This document shows, piece by piece, positions 43,523 through 51,955 of a DNA stretch of 64,000 nt (within the stretch, counting starts at the first letter, position 1; each line of letters starts with the position of its first letter). The stretch comes from CAZLQF01 sp964561545. GTDB taxonomy: Bacteria; Bacteroidota; Bacteroidia; CAILMK01; CAYYUA01. The stretch lies in contig CAZLQF010000014.1 in the NCBI GenBank assembly GCA_964561545.1, positions 1 through 64,000 of the forward strand, given 5' to 3'. A program made the translations under genes and the position numbers. A model generated the notes under the pieces. That model saw nothing but the letters and a program-made list of their open reading frames with translations. It had not been told where the DNA came from and did not search any database.

Positions 43523-44887
43523 CTAAAACATTGTGGGCTCCTGCATCTTATGCTCGAAATCAAAATTTTCAATGAAGCTTGTTGTAATATTGCCTTTCCT
43601 GAAAGTTTCGTCTTGCATAATGGCCATGTGAAGGGGGATTGTTGTATCCACGCCCTCTACGATGAATTCTTCTAAACATCGGTGCATACGTACTATGGCT
43701 TCATCCCTCGTTCGGGCACTTACAATTAGTTTACCAACCATGGAATCATAATAGGGTGGTATTGAATATCCTCCATAAACATGAGAGTCAACTCGCACGC
43801 CATGGCCTCCGGGTTTGTGTAAATTTACGATTTTGCCAGGGCTTGGCCGGAAATCTTTAAAAGGATCTTCTGCATTGATCCTGCATTCAATGGCACATTT
43901 GTCAGGGAAGTAATTTTTGCCAGATATGGGAATGCCAGCAGCTACTAAAATTTGTTCTTTCACCAAGTCATAATTGATCACTTCCTCAGTTACAGGGTGC
44001 TCAACTTGTATGCGGGTATTCATTTCTATGAAATAGAAATTGAGGTGCTTGTCGACTAAGAACTCTACGGTACCAACGCCCTCGTATTCTACAGCTTTAC
44101 CTGCCTGAATAGCAGCCTTGCCCATTTGCTCTCTTAATTCAGGCGTCATGATGGGAGAAGGGGTTTCTTCAATTAATTTTTGATGGCGCCTTTGAACGGT
44201 ACAATCCCGTTCAGAAAGGTGACTAATGGAGCCAAACTGGTCTCCAATGATCTGAATTTCAACGTGACGGGGTTCTTCTACAAACTTTTCCATGTAAACC
44301 TCATCACTGCCAAAAGAAGCTTTGGCCTCTTGCCTTGCATTGTTCCAATTCTCTTCCAAGAGATCCTCACTTTTGATGATCCGCATGCCCTTGCCGCCTC
44401 CACCTGCTGATGCTTTTAGCATAACAGGATAACCGATTTTTGCTGCTGTTTTCTTGGCCTCATTAAGGTCTGTTAAAACACCACCTGAACCAGGGACCGT
44501 TGGCACGCCTGCATTTTCCATGGTTTCCTTGGCCCTTGCTTTATCGCCCATCCCAGCTATCATTTCAGGAGAAGAACCAATGAATTTGATGCCATTGATT
44601 CGGCAAGTTTCTGAAAACTTGGGACTTTCTGAAAGAAAACCATATCCGGGATGTATGGCATCAGCATTGGTGATTTCCGCGGCTGCAATTAAATTGGGTA
44701 TGTGAAGATAGGATAGATTACTTTGGGCGGGCCCGAGGCAAACTGCCTCATCAGCAAAGCGTACATGAATGCTATCCTCGTCAGCCCTGCTGTATACCGC
44801 TACTGTCTTAATACCCATTTCCTTACAAGTACGGATAATTCTAAGCGCAATCTCCCCTCGATTGGCTATTAGGATTTTATTAAACAT
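43523..44887 (-). CDS. accC: acetyl-CoA carboxylase, biotin carboxylase subunit
   Basis: A 454-residue ATP-grasp enzyme that carboxylates the biotin of AccB. FNKILIANRGEIALRII opens the protein. KASAGGGGKGMRI is the ATP-binding glycine loop, HVEIQIIGDQFG follows, and EMNTRIQVEHPVTE is the metal/ATP region with the catalytic Arg. It lies 27 bases downstream of accB in the order efp-accB-accC, common in bacteria. The carboxyltransferase genes accA and accD are elsewhere. Confidence 0.97.
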   Translation of the reverse strand: MFNKILIANRGEIALRIIRTCKEMGIKTVAVYSRADEDSIHVRFADEAVCLGPAQSNLSYLHIPNLIAAAEITNADAIHPGYGFLSESPKFSETCRINGIKFIGSSPEMIAGMGDKARAKETMENAGVPTVPGSGGVLTDLNEAKKTAAKIGYPVMLKASAGGGGKGMRIIKSEDLLEENWNNARQEAKASFGSDEVYMEKFVEEPRHVEIQIIGDQFGSISHLSERDCTVQRRHQKLIEETPSPIMTPELREQMGKAAIQAGKAVEYEGVGTVEFLVDKHLNFYFIEMNTRIQVEHPVTEEVINYDLVKEQILVAAGIPISGKNYFPDKCAIECRINAEDPFKDFRPSPGKIVNLHKPGGHGVRVDSHVYGGYSIPPYYDSMVGKLIVSARTRDEAIVRMHRCLEEFIVEGVDTTIPLHMAIMQDETFRKGNITTSFIENFDFEHKMQEPTMF

Positions 44888-44914
44888 ACCCTTTTAGGTT
44901 TTTTTTGGAAAAAA

Positions 44915-45463
44915 TCAGGAGGGATCTATAAGGAACAAGGTTTGGTCATATTCAACCGGGCTTGCATCTTCAGCCACAATTTTTACTATTTTACCACTAT
45001 ATTCCGATTCGATTTCATTAAAAAGCTTCATGGCTTCCACGATGCATACCACATCCCCCTGCTTTACTTCATCTCCCACTTTAACATAGGCGTCTTTTTC
45101 AGGGCTGGGAGAGCGGTAGAAAGTACCGATCATAGGGGCCTTTACTGCTACGTATTTGGATTCATCTTCTTGGGCTTCACCCTTTTCTTGGGGAGGTGCT
45201 TCTTCTTGTTGTGGTGCTGCTTGCTGCTGTTGTTGGGTATTCTGAGGTTCCTGTGGTGGTGCCTGCTGCGGCATCCCTTGGGGCGTCATCATTTGAGCAG
45301 GCATCATTTGCGGGTAAACTTGGGTTTGTACTTGCTCTTTATTCTTATCTTCATCATTACCTGTACGAATGGTAAGTTTAATATCGTCCTTTTCAAGTCG
45401 TACCTCGCTTACACCGGATTCAGATACAAAATTGATAAGGTCCTGAATTTGCTTTAGGTCCAT
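44915..45463 (-). CDS. accB: acetyl-CoA carboxylase biotin carboxyl carrier protein
   Basis: 182 residues in three parts. The N-terminal assembly segment (1-45) contains LINFVSESGVSEVRLEK. A flexible linker of about 60 residues (45-105) is rich in Gln, Pro and Met, including a run of five Gln. The biotinyl domain carries the modified lysine K146 in EAMKL. The linker is longer and more Gln-rich than in E. coli, where it is Ala/Pro-rich. The gene starts six bases after efp ends. The linker causes a long spurious frame on the opposite strand. Confidence 0.96.
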   Translation of the reverse strand: MDLKQIQDLINFVSESGVSEVRLEKDDIKLTIRTGNDEDKNKEQVQTQVYPQMMPAQMMTPQGMPQQAPPQEPQNTQQQQQAAPQQEEAPPQEKGEAQEDESKYVAVKAPMIGTFYRSPSPEKDAYVKVGDEVKQGDVVCIVEAMKLFNEIESEYSGKIVKIVAEDASPVEYDQTLFLIDPS

Positions 45464-45469
45464 GACTAA

Positions 45470-46036
45470 TTATTTTTTAACTCTTTCAACGTAAGCTTTC
45501 TTTCTTGTATCAATTTTAAGCAAATCCCCTTTTTCTACAAAAAGCGGAACTTGAATGGATGCTCCTGATTTTACTTCGGCTGCCTTGTAGGTGTTAGTCG
45601 CTGTATCCCCTTTAACGCCCGGCTCTGAATACGTTACCTCTAAGTTAATAAAATTGGGGAGGTAAACATGAATGGGCGTTTCCGTTTCATCATGATAAAC
45701 AATCTCTACTTGCTGACCTTCTGTGAGTAATTCTGGTCTATCTATCAGACTTTCTTCAATGGTTATTTGCTCAAAATTTTCTTCATTCATGAATACATAA
45801 CCTTCATTGTCGGTATATAGAAATTGGAAAGGTCTTTTTTCAACCCTTGCGGTCTTAACCTTTTCTCCTGCATCGAATGTTTTTTCCAAAACCTTGCCGG
45901 TTTTTACACTCTTAAGCCTCGTTCTTACAAAAGCAGCACCTTTACCTGGCTTTTTATGTTGAAATTCAAGAATTTGCATGAGATCGTCATCAATTTCCAG
46001 GCACATTCCATTCTTAAAATCTGCGGTACTTGCCAT
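45470..46036 (-). CDS. efp: elongation factor P
   Basis: A 188-residue three-domain OB/KOW protein that rescues ribosomes stalled at polyproline. The N-terminal loop KKPGKGAAFVRTRLKS places K32 at the tip normally modified in other bacteria. The genes for beta-lysylation (epmA/B) or rhamnosylation are not in the window, so the modification state is open. The DTRKKAYVERVKK tail is standard. It is the first gene of efp-accB-accC. Confidence 0.96.
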   Translation of the reverse strand: MASTADFKNGMCLEIDDDLMQILEFQHKKPGKGAAFVRTRLKSVKTGKVLEKTFDAGEKVKTARVEKRPFQFLYTDNEGYVFMNEENFEQITIEESLIDRPELLTEGQQVEIVYHDETETPIHVYLPNFINLEVTYSEPGVKGDTATNTYKAAEVKSGASIQVPLFVEKGDLLKIDTRKKAYVERVKK

Positions 46037-46066
46037 ACCTCAACGGACCATTTTTATTGTTGAACG

Positions 46067-46074
46067 CAAATCTA
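46067..46074 (-). promoter_or_regulatory. candidate -7 box for efp-accB-accC
   Basis: TAGATTTG on the minus strand is an exact TAnnTTTG box with a predicted leader of about 25 bases. No good TTTG lies at the usual spacing upstream. Confidence 0.45.
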
Positions 46075-46196
46075 CAAGTACAAAATTAAAATTAGCATTT
46101 AAGGTTGGAATTTTTTGTATTAAGATGGTTGGGTAAGTTTTGCCTGTAGATTTAGCTTTAAACAATTCTTAAATAATAAGGGGTAATTTTTACTGA

Positions 46197-46523
46197 ATAA
46201 ATAATGCCATCCCAAGCCCAGATAGTGCCTTTATCTCTGATGAAAGAATAGCTCAGCTCCCTGATGAATAGCAGGATAAATTTGATCAAGTTTGTCCGGT
46301 CTTTGCTACCAAGGTACAGTCAAAATCTGACTACCTTCAATAGCTCCAAGCCAAAATGCATGAATGGATGGACAATGGCTGCCCTATTGATCATGAGCAG
46401 GAGCAAGCTTACATTAACCGGGAATACGGAGCTCATCAAGCAATTGATGATTTTGATCAAAAGCTTTCCGGAAAATGTGTTAAGCGGTTTCACATGTATT
46501 TAAGTGCTTTGCGGCTTAGTTAA
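46197..46523 (+). pseudogene. decayed gene with two in-frame amber codons
   Basis: One plus-strand frame reads like protein throughout: ISDERIAQLPDE, then TAG (46269-46271), QDKFDQVCPVFATKVQSK and SDYLQ, TAG (46341-46343), LQAKMHEWMDNGCPIDHEQE, QAYINREYGAHQAIDDF, DQKLSGKCVKRF and a TAA at 46521. Both TAG codons stand where CAG (Gln) would fit the composition, one C-to-T change each. No start codon is visible, as the frame opens after a TGA at 46194. The last 55 codons from ATG 46356 could alternatively be a tiny live gene. I do not recognise the family. Confidence 0.6.
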
Positions 46524-46599
46524 AACCCAATAGGTTTACCTGCCGGTTTTTTGTTCCTATGAATGGTTAAAATGAATGCACTCAATTAGTTTATCGACC

Positions 46600-48588
46600 T
46601 TAAGACAGGTCATGTTTCAAAATAGCAATATCCTCTGGTTTACCAATCACATACAATACATCATTAAAATGAATTTTAGTATCGGCTGTAAGTTCATAAT
46701 AAACCTGATCATCGCGCTTAATGGCCACAACGGTCACTTTATAATGATTGCGAATATTCGCTTCTTCAAGGGTTTTTTCCGCGATTCCGGAGGGTGCATT
46801 AATAACTTTGAGGGCTGATATTTCCATTTCAGGTAGTACAAAAGGCCTTTGCCGATTTGTGCCCAACTCGCGGTACATTTCATAGTTATCGGCTCTTAGA
46901 TAACGGGTAAAATCTTCAATTTCATCTTTTGGAACCAAGTATTTGGTAAGTACCCTGTTAAAGATTTCAATGGATGTTTCGAATTCCTCAGGAATAACCT
47001 CATCAGCTCCAAGCCTCAAATTTTCATCAATCTCATTTAAAAACCGTGTTCTTACAATGATGTAAACGTGCTTATTGCTTTCGCGGATGTTTAAGATAAT
47101 CTTCTTGGTGGCTGATGGATCAGAAATTGCTACAACGATTACCCTTGCCTTGTGTAAATTAACACTGTGAAGTATTTCATCATGAATGGCATCTCCATAT
47201 ACAATGGGCTCTCCTTTGCGCTTTTCCTCGCGTACGGTTTCGGCATTTAACTCTATAATGCTGTAAGGAATGTTGGAATTTTGGGCTGCTTTGGCAACAT
47301 TTCTTCCGTTGACGCCATATCCAATGATAATTATATGGTCTTTAAGTTCTTCTTCTTTGGAAGATTTGGGGGTGGATACTGTATGGACATTCCTAAAAAG
47401 CCTCTTAAAAAAAGATCCTGTTAAACTTGTATCCAACAATGCTGAAGTAATACGGTCTCCGAACTTGATCAAAAATGGTGTGGCAGCCATGGTTAGTATG
47501 GAAATGGACAGGAAATATTGGTAAGTTTCCATTGCAATCAAGTCGTATTCAATACCAGTTTTGGAGAGAATAAAAGCAAATTCCCCTACCTGGAAAAGGG
47601 ATAAGCCTACCAAAATAAAAGTTCGTGGCGGATATTTCAGGATCAAAGCGGCTACGGTACAAATAATACCTTTAATGACAATTGTGAAGATTGTAAAGAC
47701 GAGGATCAGGGGCAAATTCTGAAACAAAAATCCCAAATCAAGCAGCATTCCAATAGATACAAAGAAAATACTGGTAAAGATCTCGCGAAAAGGCAGTACA
47801 TTGGCCGTGGCTTGATGACTGTAATCTGATTCAGAAATAATAAGACCGGCCATAAATGCACCAAGCGGTAAAGAAAGGCCAAAACTTGAGGTAAGCCAGG
47901 CAACAGCAAAGCAGATGACCACAATGGTAAGGATGAAGAGCTCTTTGCTTTTGGTCTTGGCAACCTGGTACAAAAGCCTTGGTACTACATAGCGGGCACT
48001 TAAAATAACAACCAAAATAAGCCCAAGCCCCTTCAAGCCAAGCGTAAGGATCGATATCCAAACGTTTTTAGATTCACCCGCAATAATCGGTGTAAACAAG
48101 ATCATGGGCACCACAATGATGTCCTGGAATATCAGAATTGCCAAAGCAAACTTACCGTGCGGGGCTGTAAGTTCACCTCTTTCTTGCAGCAATTTTAAGA
48201 CAATGGCTGTACTACTTAAGGAAAATAAAAAACCAAGAAAAATGGCCTCGCCTGTTTCATAGCCAAATCCAATGGCCAGTAAGGCTACAACCCCAATAGT
48301 GATCAGAACCTGCAGCCCGCCACCAATGAAAACGGCTCTTTTGATGGCTGCCAGGCTTTTTAATGAAAATTGCAGCCCTATAACAAAAAGCAGCAAAATG
48401 ACGCCAATCTCGGCAAGGATGTCCACTTCATGACTGGCCTGGACAAGACTTAAACCATAGGGTCCAGCTATGGCTCCCGACAAAAGAAACCCCAAGATGT
48501 TGGGAAGGTTCAATCGTTGAAAAGCTAATATGACAAGGACCGCAAGGCCAAGGATAATGACGAGATCAGCTAATAAGGGTATTTCCAT
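46600..48588 (-). CDS. CPA2-type monovalent cation:proton antiporter (KefB-like) with RCK domains
   Basis: 662 residues. A Na+/H+-exchanger-like membrane domain of about 12 helices (residues 1-385) is followed by a TrkA-N (RCK) nucleotide-binding domain (about 412-535; HIIIIGYGVNGRNVAKAA with GxGxxG-like GYGVNG) and a TrkA-C domain (about 570-660). The layout is that of KefB/KefC potassium-proton antiporters. The glutathione-binding residues of Kef cannot be confirmed, so ion and ligand are open. A promoter box ends only five bases before the ATG. Confidence 0.9.
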   Translation of the reverse strand: MEIPLLADLVIILGLAVLVILAFQRLNLPNILGFLLSGAIAGPYGLSLVQASHEVDILAEIGVILLLFVIGLQFSLKSLAAIKRAVFIGGGLQVLITIGVVALLAIGFGYETGEAIFLGFLFSLSSTAIVLKLLQERGELTAPHGKFALAILIFQDIIVVPMILFTPIIAGESKNVWISILTLGLKGLGLILVVILSARYVVPRLLYQVAKTKSKELFILTIVVICFAVAWLTSSFGLSLPLGAFMAGLIISESDYSHQATANVLPFREIFTSIFFVSIGMLLDLGFLFQNLPLILVFTIFTIVIKGIICTVAALILKYPPRTFILVGLSLFQVGEFAFILSKTGIEYDLIAMETYQYFLSISILTMAATPFLIKFGDRITSALLDTSLTGSFFKRLFRNVHTVSTPKSSKEEELKDHIIIIGYGVNGRNVAKAAQNSNIPYSIIELNAETVREEKRKGEPIVYGDAIHDEILHSVNLHKARVIVVAISDPSATKKIILNIRESNKHVYIIVRTRFLNEIDENLRLGADEVIPEEFETSIEIFNRVLTKYLVPKDEIEDFTRYLRADNYEMYRELGTNRQRPFVLPEMEISALKVINAPSGIAEKTLEEANIRNHYKVTVVAIKRDDQVYYELTADTKIHFNDVLYVIGKPEDIAILKHDLS

Positions 48589-48592
48589 GTTG

Positions 48593-48624
48593 CAAAAATA
48601 AAGGTCACTAAAACATTTATCAAT
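48593..48624 (-). promoter_or_regulatory. promoter of the CPA2 antiporter, leaderless geometry
   Basis: TATTTTTG (48600-48593 on the minus strand) is an exact -7 box. ATTG (48624-48621) lies 20 bases upstream. The predicted transcription start falls at about 48587, inside the ATG at 48588-48586. Confidence 0.45.
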
Positions 48625-48714
48625 TTGATACCAAGAACTTAAGGCTTAATCTTAAAACAAATAAAACAAGCTTGATATTACCTCAACGCTTTGAAAATCC
48701 TGTCAAGGCTTGCC

Positions 48715-49203
48715 TTAAAAAGCTTTATAAACAAGGGTCAGCTTTTGATCATTATATGTCTTGATCATTGCTTTATAGTGAGCCCCGGAGCTTGACCTCA
48801 CTATAAATACTAAACCTTTTAGGGTGTCGTCCTGAATGATATAAGGCTGCCAATTAACTGTTTGGGGTAGATCCTTTAGTTTTTTGAAAGGCTTATTCTT
48901 TATAATTGCGACTTCCGTTGTTTGCCCTACATGATTTTTATTGGCAAAACTATCATCGAAGGTGCCGATTTCCTGATCTCCTGGCTCTACCCAAATATCA
49001 GCTCGAATCATTGAATCTTGCATGGCTCCTTGAATGGAACGGGAATTGCCTTCATCCATCGATATGAAGTAAACATTAGAGGGTTTGTTATTTTTGGTTG
49101 GTAAATCAAATTGCTGAGGCCCTAAAATGCCACAACTACTTAAGCAAAAGATTGTGCTTAACAGTAAAATGGACCGTTGACCAAAAGCCCTTATTATTAG
49201 CAT
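48715..49203 (-). CDS. hypothetical lipoprotein
   Basis: 162 residues with a hydrophobic signal and the lipobox LSSC (Cys at about residue 24), so it is probably anchored in an outer or inner membrane. The mature part is mixed alpha/beta with no family I recognise. EVAIIKNKPFKKLKDLP and GLVFIVRSSSGAHYKAMI are its most regular segments. It starts ten bases after the following gene's coding region on this strand ends, so it may be co-transcribed with the epimerase upstream of it. Confidence 0.7.
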   Translation of the reverse strand: MLIIRAFGQRSILLLSTIFCLSSCGILGPQQFDLPTKNNKPSNVYFISMDEGNSRSIQGAMQDSMIRADIWVEPGDQEIGTFDDSFANKNHVGQTTEVAIIKNKPFKKLKDLPQTVNWQPYIIQDDTLKGLVFIVRSSSGAHYKAMIKTYNDQKLTLVYKAF

Positions 49204-49213
49204 GGTATATCAA

Positions 49214-50224
49214 TTAGATCAAACGGTTCTTTCTGAGCCACTCAATGGTTTCTTCTAATGCTTGTTTGAAAGGGGTAATGGTGTAGCCCAGTTCCTTTTT
49301 GGCTTTTTCAGATGAGCAAGCCCAGTTTTTGGAGTATTTAGTTACCCAATCGGGGGTAATCATGGGTGGTTTCCCGGTTAATTTGGCTTTAAGTGTCTGA
49401 AATCGTGCAAATGTGATGGCCAAGCTAATCGGTATACCAAATAATTTTTGCTTTTCGCCGGCAACTTCTCCTATTGTATTAAAATATTCGTTAAAAGATA
49501 AATTTTCACCACCAAGGATGTATTGCTCACCAGAACGGCCATGTTTCATGGCTAATAAATGCCCATCAATGACATCTTTAACGTACACGTAGCTGCCTAC
49601 TGCTTTTCCATTACCCAGTACAAAATGCCATTTGCCCTGGATGTAATAACTGATCAAACGAGTGGCCGCATTGCTCACTGTCAAAAGGCCCGGGCCAAAC
49701 ACCCTGGTAGGATTAACGATGACCGTTTCTAAATCATTAGAGGCAAAATTCTTTACTACCTGTTCAGCTTGGTATTTGGTACGTTCATAGGGGTTGTAAA
49801 AAAAATCAGAGCGAGGGGTTTCTTCATCTGCCGGCTCATGATTGGATTCAGCAAGGGTTCCTCCCGAGGATGTAAACACCACTCTTTTAACCCCAGTATT
49901 TTTTGCAGCTTCCAGAACTTTTCGCGTTCCTTCAATATTAACCTCATCAAAGATACTTTCATCTTTAGCCCAAGCCTTTGCCAAGGCTGCTACATGGTAA
50001 ACCTGGCTGCAGCCATCCATAGCCTTTTCTAAAACAGCTTGATCGGTAAGGTCTCCTTCAAAAAATTTAATGTGATCAGTTTGCTTTTGGAAAACCGGCA
50101 AGTCATTGAGCTTATAAGCGGATGCTCCTCTGTAAATGATATGCAACGTGTTTCCTTGATTAATCAATGCTCGCACCAGTTCGTGGCCAATGTACCCCGT
50201 AGCTCCTGTAATCATTATATTCAT
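49214..50224 (-). CDS. NAD-dependent epimerase/dehydratase (extended SDR)
   Basis: A 336-residue extended short-chain dehydrogenase. MITGATGYIGHELV holds the GxxGxxG loop, YHVAALAKAW and FTSSGGTL the Ser strand, and YERTKYQAE the YxxxK pair. It resembles dihydroflavonol-4-reductase-like and hopanoid-associated epimerases, but the substrate is unknown. The open frame reaches 50341, yet the extra 39 residues are unlike the family, so the ATG at 50224 is used. A second SDR lies 23 bases upstream on the same strand. Confidence 0.87.
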   Translation of the reverse strand: MNIMITGATGYIGHELVRALINQGNTLHIIYRGASAYKLNDLPVFQKQTDHIKFFEGDLTDQAVLEKAMDGCSQVYHVAALAKAWAKDESIFDEVNIEGTRKVLEAAKNTGVKRVVFTSSGGTLAESNHEPADEETPRSDFFYNPYERTKYQAEQVVKNFASNDLETVIVNPTRVFGPGLLTVSNAATRLISYYIQGKWHFVLGNGKAVGSYVYVKDVIDGHLLAMKHGRSGEQYILGGENLSFNEYFNTIGEVAGEKQKLFGIPISLAITFARFQTLKAKLTGKPPMITPDWVTKYSKNWACSSEKAKKELGYTITPFKQALEETIEWLRKNRLI

Positions 50225-50247
50225 GAAATTACTTTTATTTAGAGCGG

Positions 50248-51027
50248 TTAATATTGAGTGGAAAACATATTGCCGGTTAATTTTAAAACAAGCTGTTCCG
50301 GTAACAATCGGATAAATGTAGCAAGGATCCTGTTGGGCCAACCGGGAATAATAATGGTTCTTGGTTTCATCATGCCTTCAACAGCCTGCTTGGCTACTTC
50401 AGCAGCGGACAATGTAAAAATTTCGGCTTTTAATCCTTGTTCGCGGGTTCTTTTTTCAACTTCTGGATTGGTAATGGTCGGCCCCGGACACAAGCAGCTT
50501 ACAGAAATATTAGTGTCTTTTAATTCTTCATTCAAGGCACAGGATAAAACCTTAACGAAGTTCTTGGAGGCCGAATACAATGTTTTATTGGGCATCATCA
50601 TGAAGGAGGCCATGCTGCCAACGTTTAAAATGTATCCATTTTCTTGTTGCTTAAGCATCGGCATGAAATTGTAAATCATCTTCACCATCACCTCGGAATT
50701 GAGCCTTACCATTTCAAGTTGATTGGAGAGTTGAAGCTTGTCCAAAGCCCCTTGAAGCCCAAATCCAGCATTGTTAACGATCGTATCGATCGGTATTTCA
50801 TTGGATTCACAAAAAGATAAAAGATCCTGAGTCGCTTCACTCTCTGTAAGATCGGTAGTATAAGTGAGCACTTGAATGCCATATTTCTGCTTTAATTCCC
50901 AAGCATAATCTTCTAAGCCATCATTAGAAAGAGATACCAACAATAAATTACATTGCCTGGAAGCCAATTCATTTGCAATACTTCTTCCTATGCCCTTACT
51001 TGCACCAGTAACAAGTGCGTATGCCAT
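50248..51027 (-). CDS. short-chain dehydrogenase, DltE-like
   Basis: A 259-residue classical SDR. ALVTGASKGIGRSI is the cofactor loop, VNNAGFGLQGALDKL the NNAG motif, LNVGSMASFMM the Ser, and YSASKNFVKV the YxxxK. A C-terminal hydrophobic stretch (RILATFIRLLPEQLVLKL) resembles the membrane-associating tail of DltE/HSD17B12-type relatives. The upstream in-frame ATG at 51108 lies before a promoter box at 51052-51059, which supports the start at 51027. It is probably co-transcribed with the epimerase gene. Confidence 0.85.
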   Translation of the reverse strand: MAYALVTGASKGIGRSIANELASRQCNLLLVSLSNDGLEDYAWELKQKYGIQVLTYTTDLTESEATQDLLSFCESNEIPIDTIVNNAGFGLQGALDKLQLSNQLEMVRLNSEVMVKMIYNFMPMLKQQENGYILNVGSMASFMMMPNKTLYSASKNFVKVLSCALNEELKDTNISVSCLCPGPTITNPEVEKRTREQGLKAEIFTLSAAEVAKQAVEGMMKPRTIIIPGWPNRILATFIRLLPEQLVLKLTGNMFSTQY

Positions 51028-51051
51028 TGATTCACTACTTTTTTTCCGGTT

Positions 51052-51059
51052 CAAAACTA
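51052..51059 (-). promoter_or_regulatory. candidate -7 box for the two-SDR unit
   Basis: TAGTTTTG on the minus strand matches TAnnTTTG exactly. The predicted start near 51046 leaves about 19 bases before the ATG at 51027. The -33 element is not evident. Confidence 0.42.
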
Positions 51060-51179
51060 CATAAATAAAACCGGATATAGGAAATGCTTTAGTATTGTAA
51101 ATCTTCATTTATTTTGCATTTAAAATACTTGAGCTTAATCGGCTTACGTTTTACCATTGTTCATTATAATTAATCAAAT

Positions 51180-51935
51180 ATGCTCAAAGGACTTTTTGTT
51201 GCTAGTGTGTACCTTATTTGTTGTTCTAATGTTGTTGCCAATCCCAATGACCCTGATAGCCTTGAACAAAACCTGCCTTTGATAACGGGTGAATTGACCA
51301 TGGGCACTTCTGTTCCGGTCGCTGACTTCTATCCATCCAATAAAAGCTCGGGTTATGCGCAACCAGGTTTTACATTGAGCTTTAAAGGCAATTATTTCCT
51401 CCAACCCAAACTTGGTATTCATTTTAAAGGCGGCTTTTTGATCAACAATTTTAATAAGCATGATTATCGGGAAGATCAATTAGAAAAAGGTTCATTCCAG
51501 GATTTAGAACTAAATACCGGGACTTATAAAACTTTGTACTTGACAGTCGGCCCAACTTACCAAATACCCTTGCAATGGCTGAGATTACAAGTACATGCCG
51601 GTATAGGTTATTTGTACGAACATGATTCTAAAATTGATGAAACCCGGATTTTTGGTTCGGGATACCGATCGCGGAGCGAAAAAGCCAGTGGCGATGGAAA
51701 TGCCATGGCTTTTAACGTAGGAGGCCAAATGCGCTTTGAGCTTAATTCAAGGATGGATTTATCATTGGGCGTTGATTACCTGGTTGCTAAGCCAGGTATT
51801 AAAGCTGAAAAAACCAGCGGCAGTTTTGATCCCGAAACGGATCAAACAATCGAGAACTCAAAGACTGAGGAATACCGCCTGCTGATATCATCCTTGAACA
51901 TTAGTGCAGGTTTGGCTTATCGGTTTAATTGGTAA
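51180..51935 (+). CDS. outer-membrane beta-barrel-like protein
   Basis: 251 residues. A signal peptide (1-21, ending near VVAN) is followed by alternating hydrophobic strands with aromatic girdles (FTLSFKGNYFLQPKLG, LYLTVGPTYQIP, AMAFNVGGQMRFELN). The sequence ends LNISAGLAYRFNW, a good C-terminal barrel signal (final aromatic). It looks like the generic porin-family/outer-membrane beta-barrel group of Bacteroidota, with about eight to ten strands. No specific role is evident. Confidence 0.75.
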   Translation: MLKGLFVASVYLICCSNVVANPNDPDSLEQNLPLITGELTMGTSVPVADFYPSNKSSGYAQPGFTLSFKGNYFLQPKLGIHFKGGFLINNFNKHDYREDQLEKGSFQDLELNTGTYKTLYLTVGPTYQIPLQWLRLQVHAGIGYLYEHDSKIDETRIFGSGYRSRSEKASGDGNAMAFNVGGQMRFELNSRMDLSLGVDYLVAKPGIKAEKTSGSFDPETDQTIENSKTEEYRLLISSLNISAGLAYRFNW

Positions 51936-51955
51936 TAATTGAGATACTTGGTAAA

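Noticed and set aside
44942..45457. 171-residue plus-strand frame opposite accB
   Set aside because: It mirrors the Gln/Pro-rich accB linker, giving Leu/Cys/Trp-rich low-complexity sequence with no family resemblance. accB is certain.
46264..46503. 79-residue plus-strand frame in the efp-antiporter gap
   Set aside because: Its composition is poor, and another frame of the same DNA reads far more like protein, so this is listed as part of a decayed gene instead.
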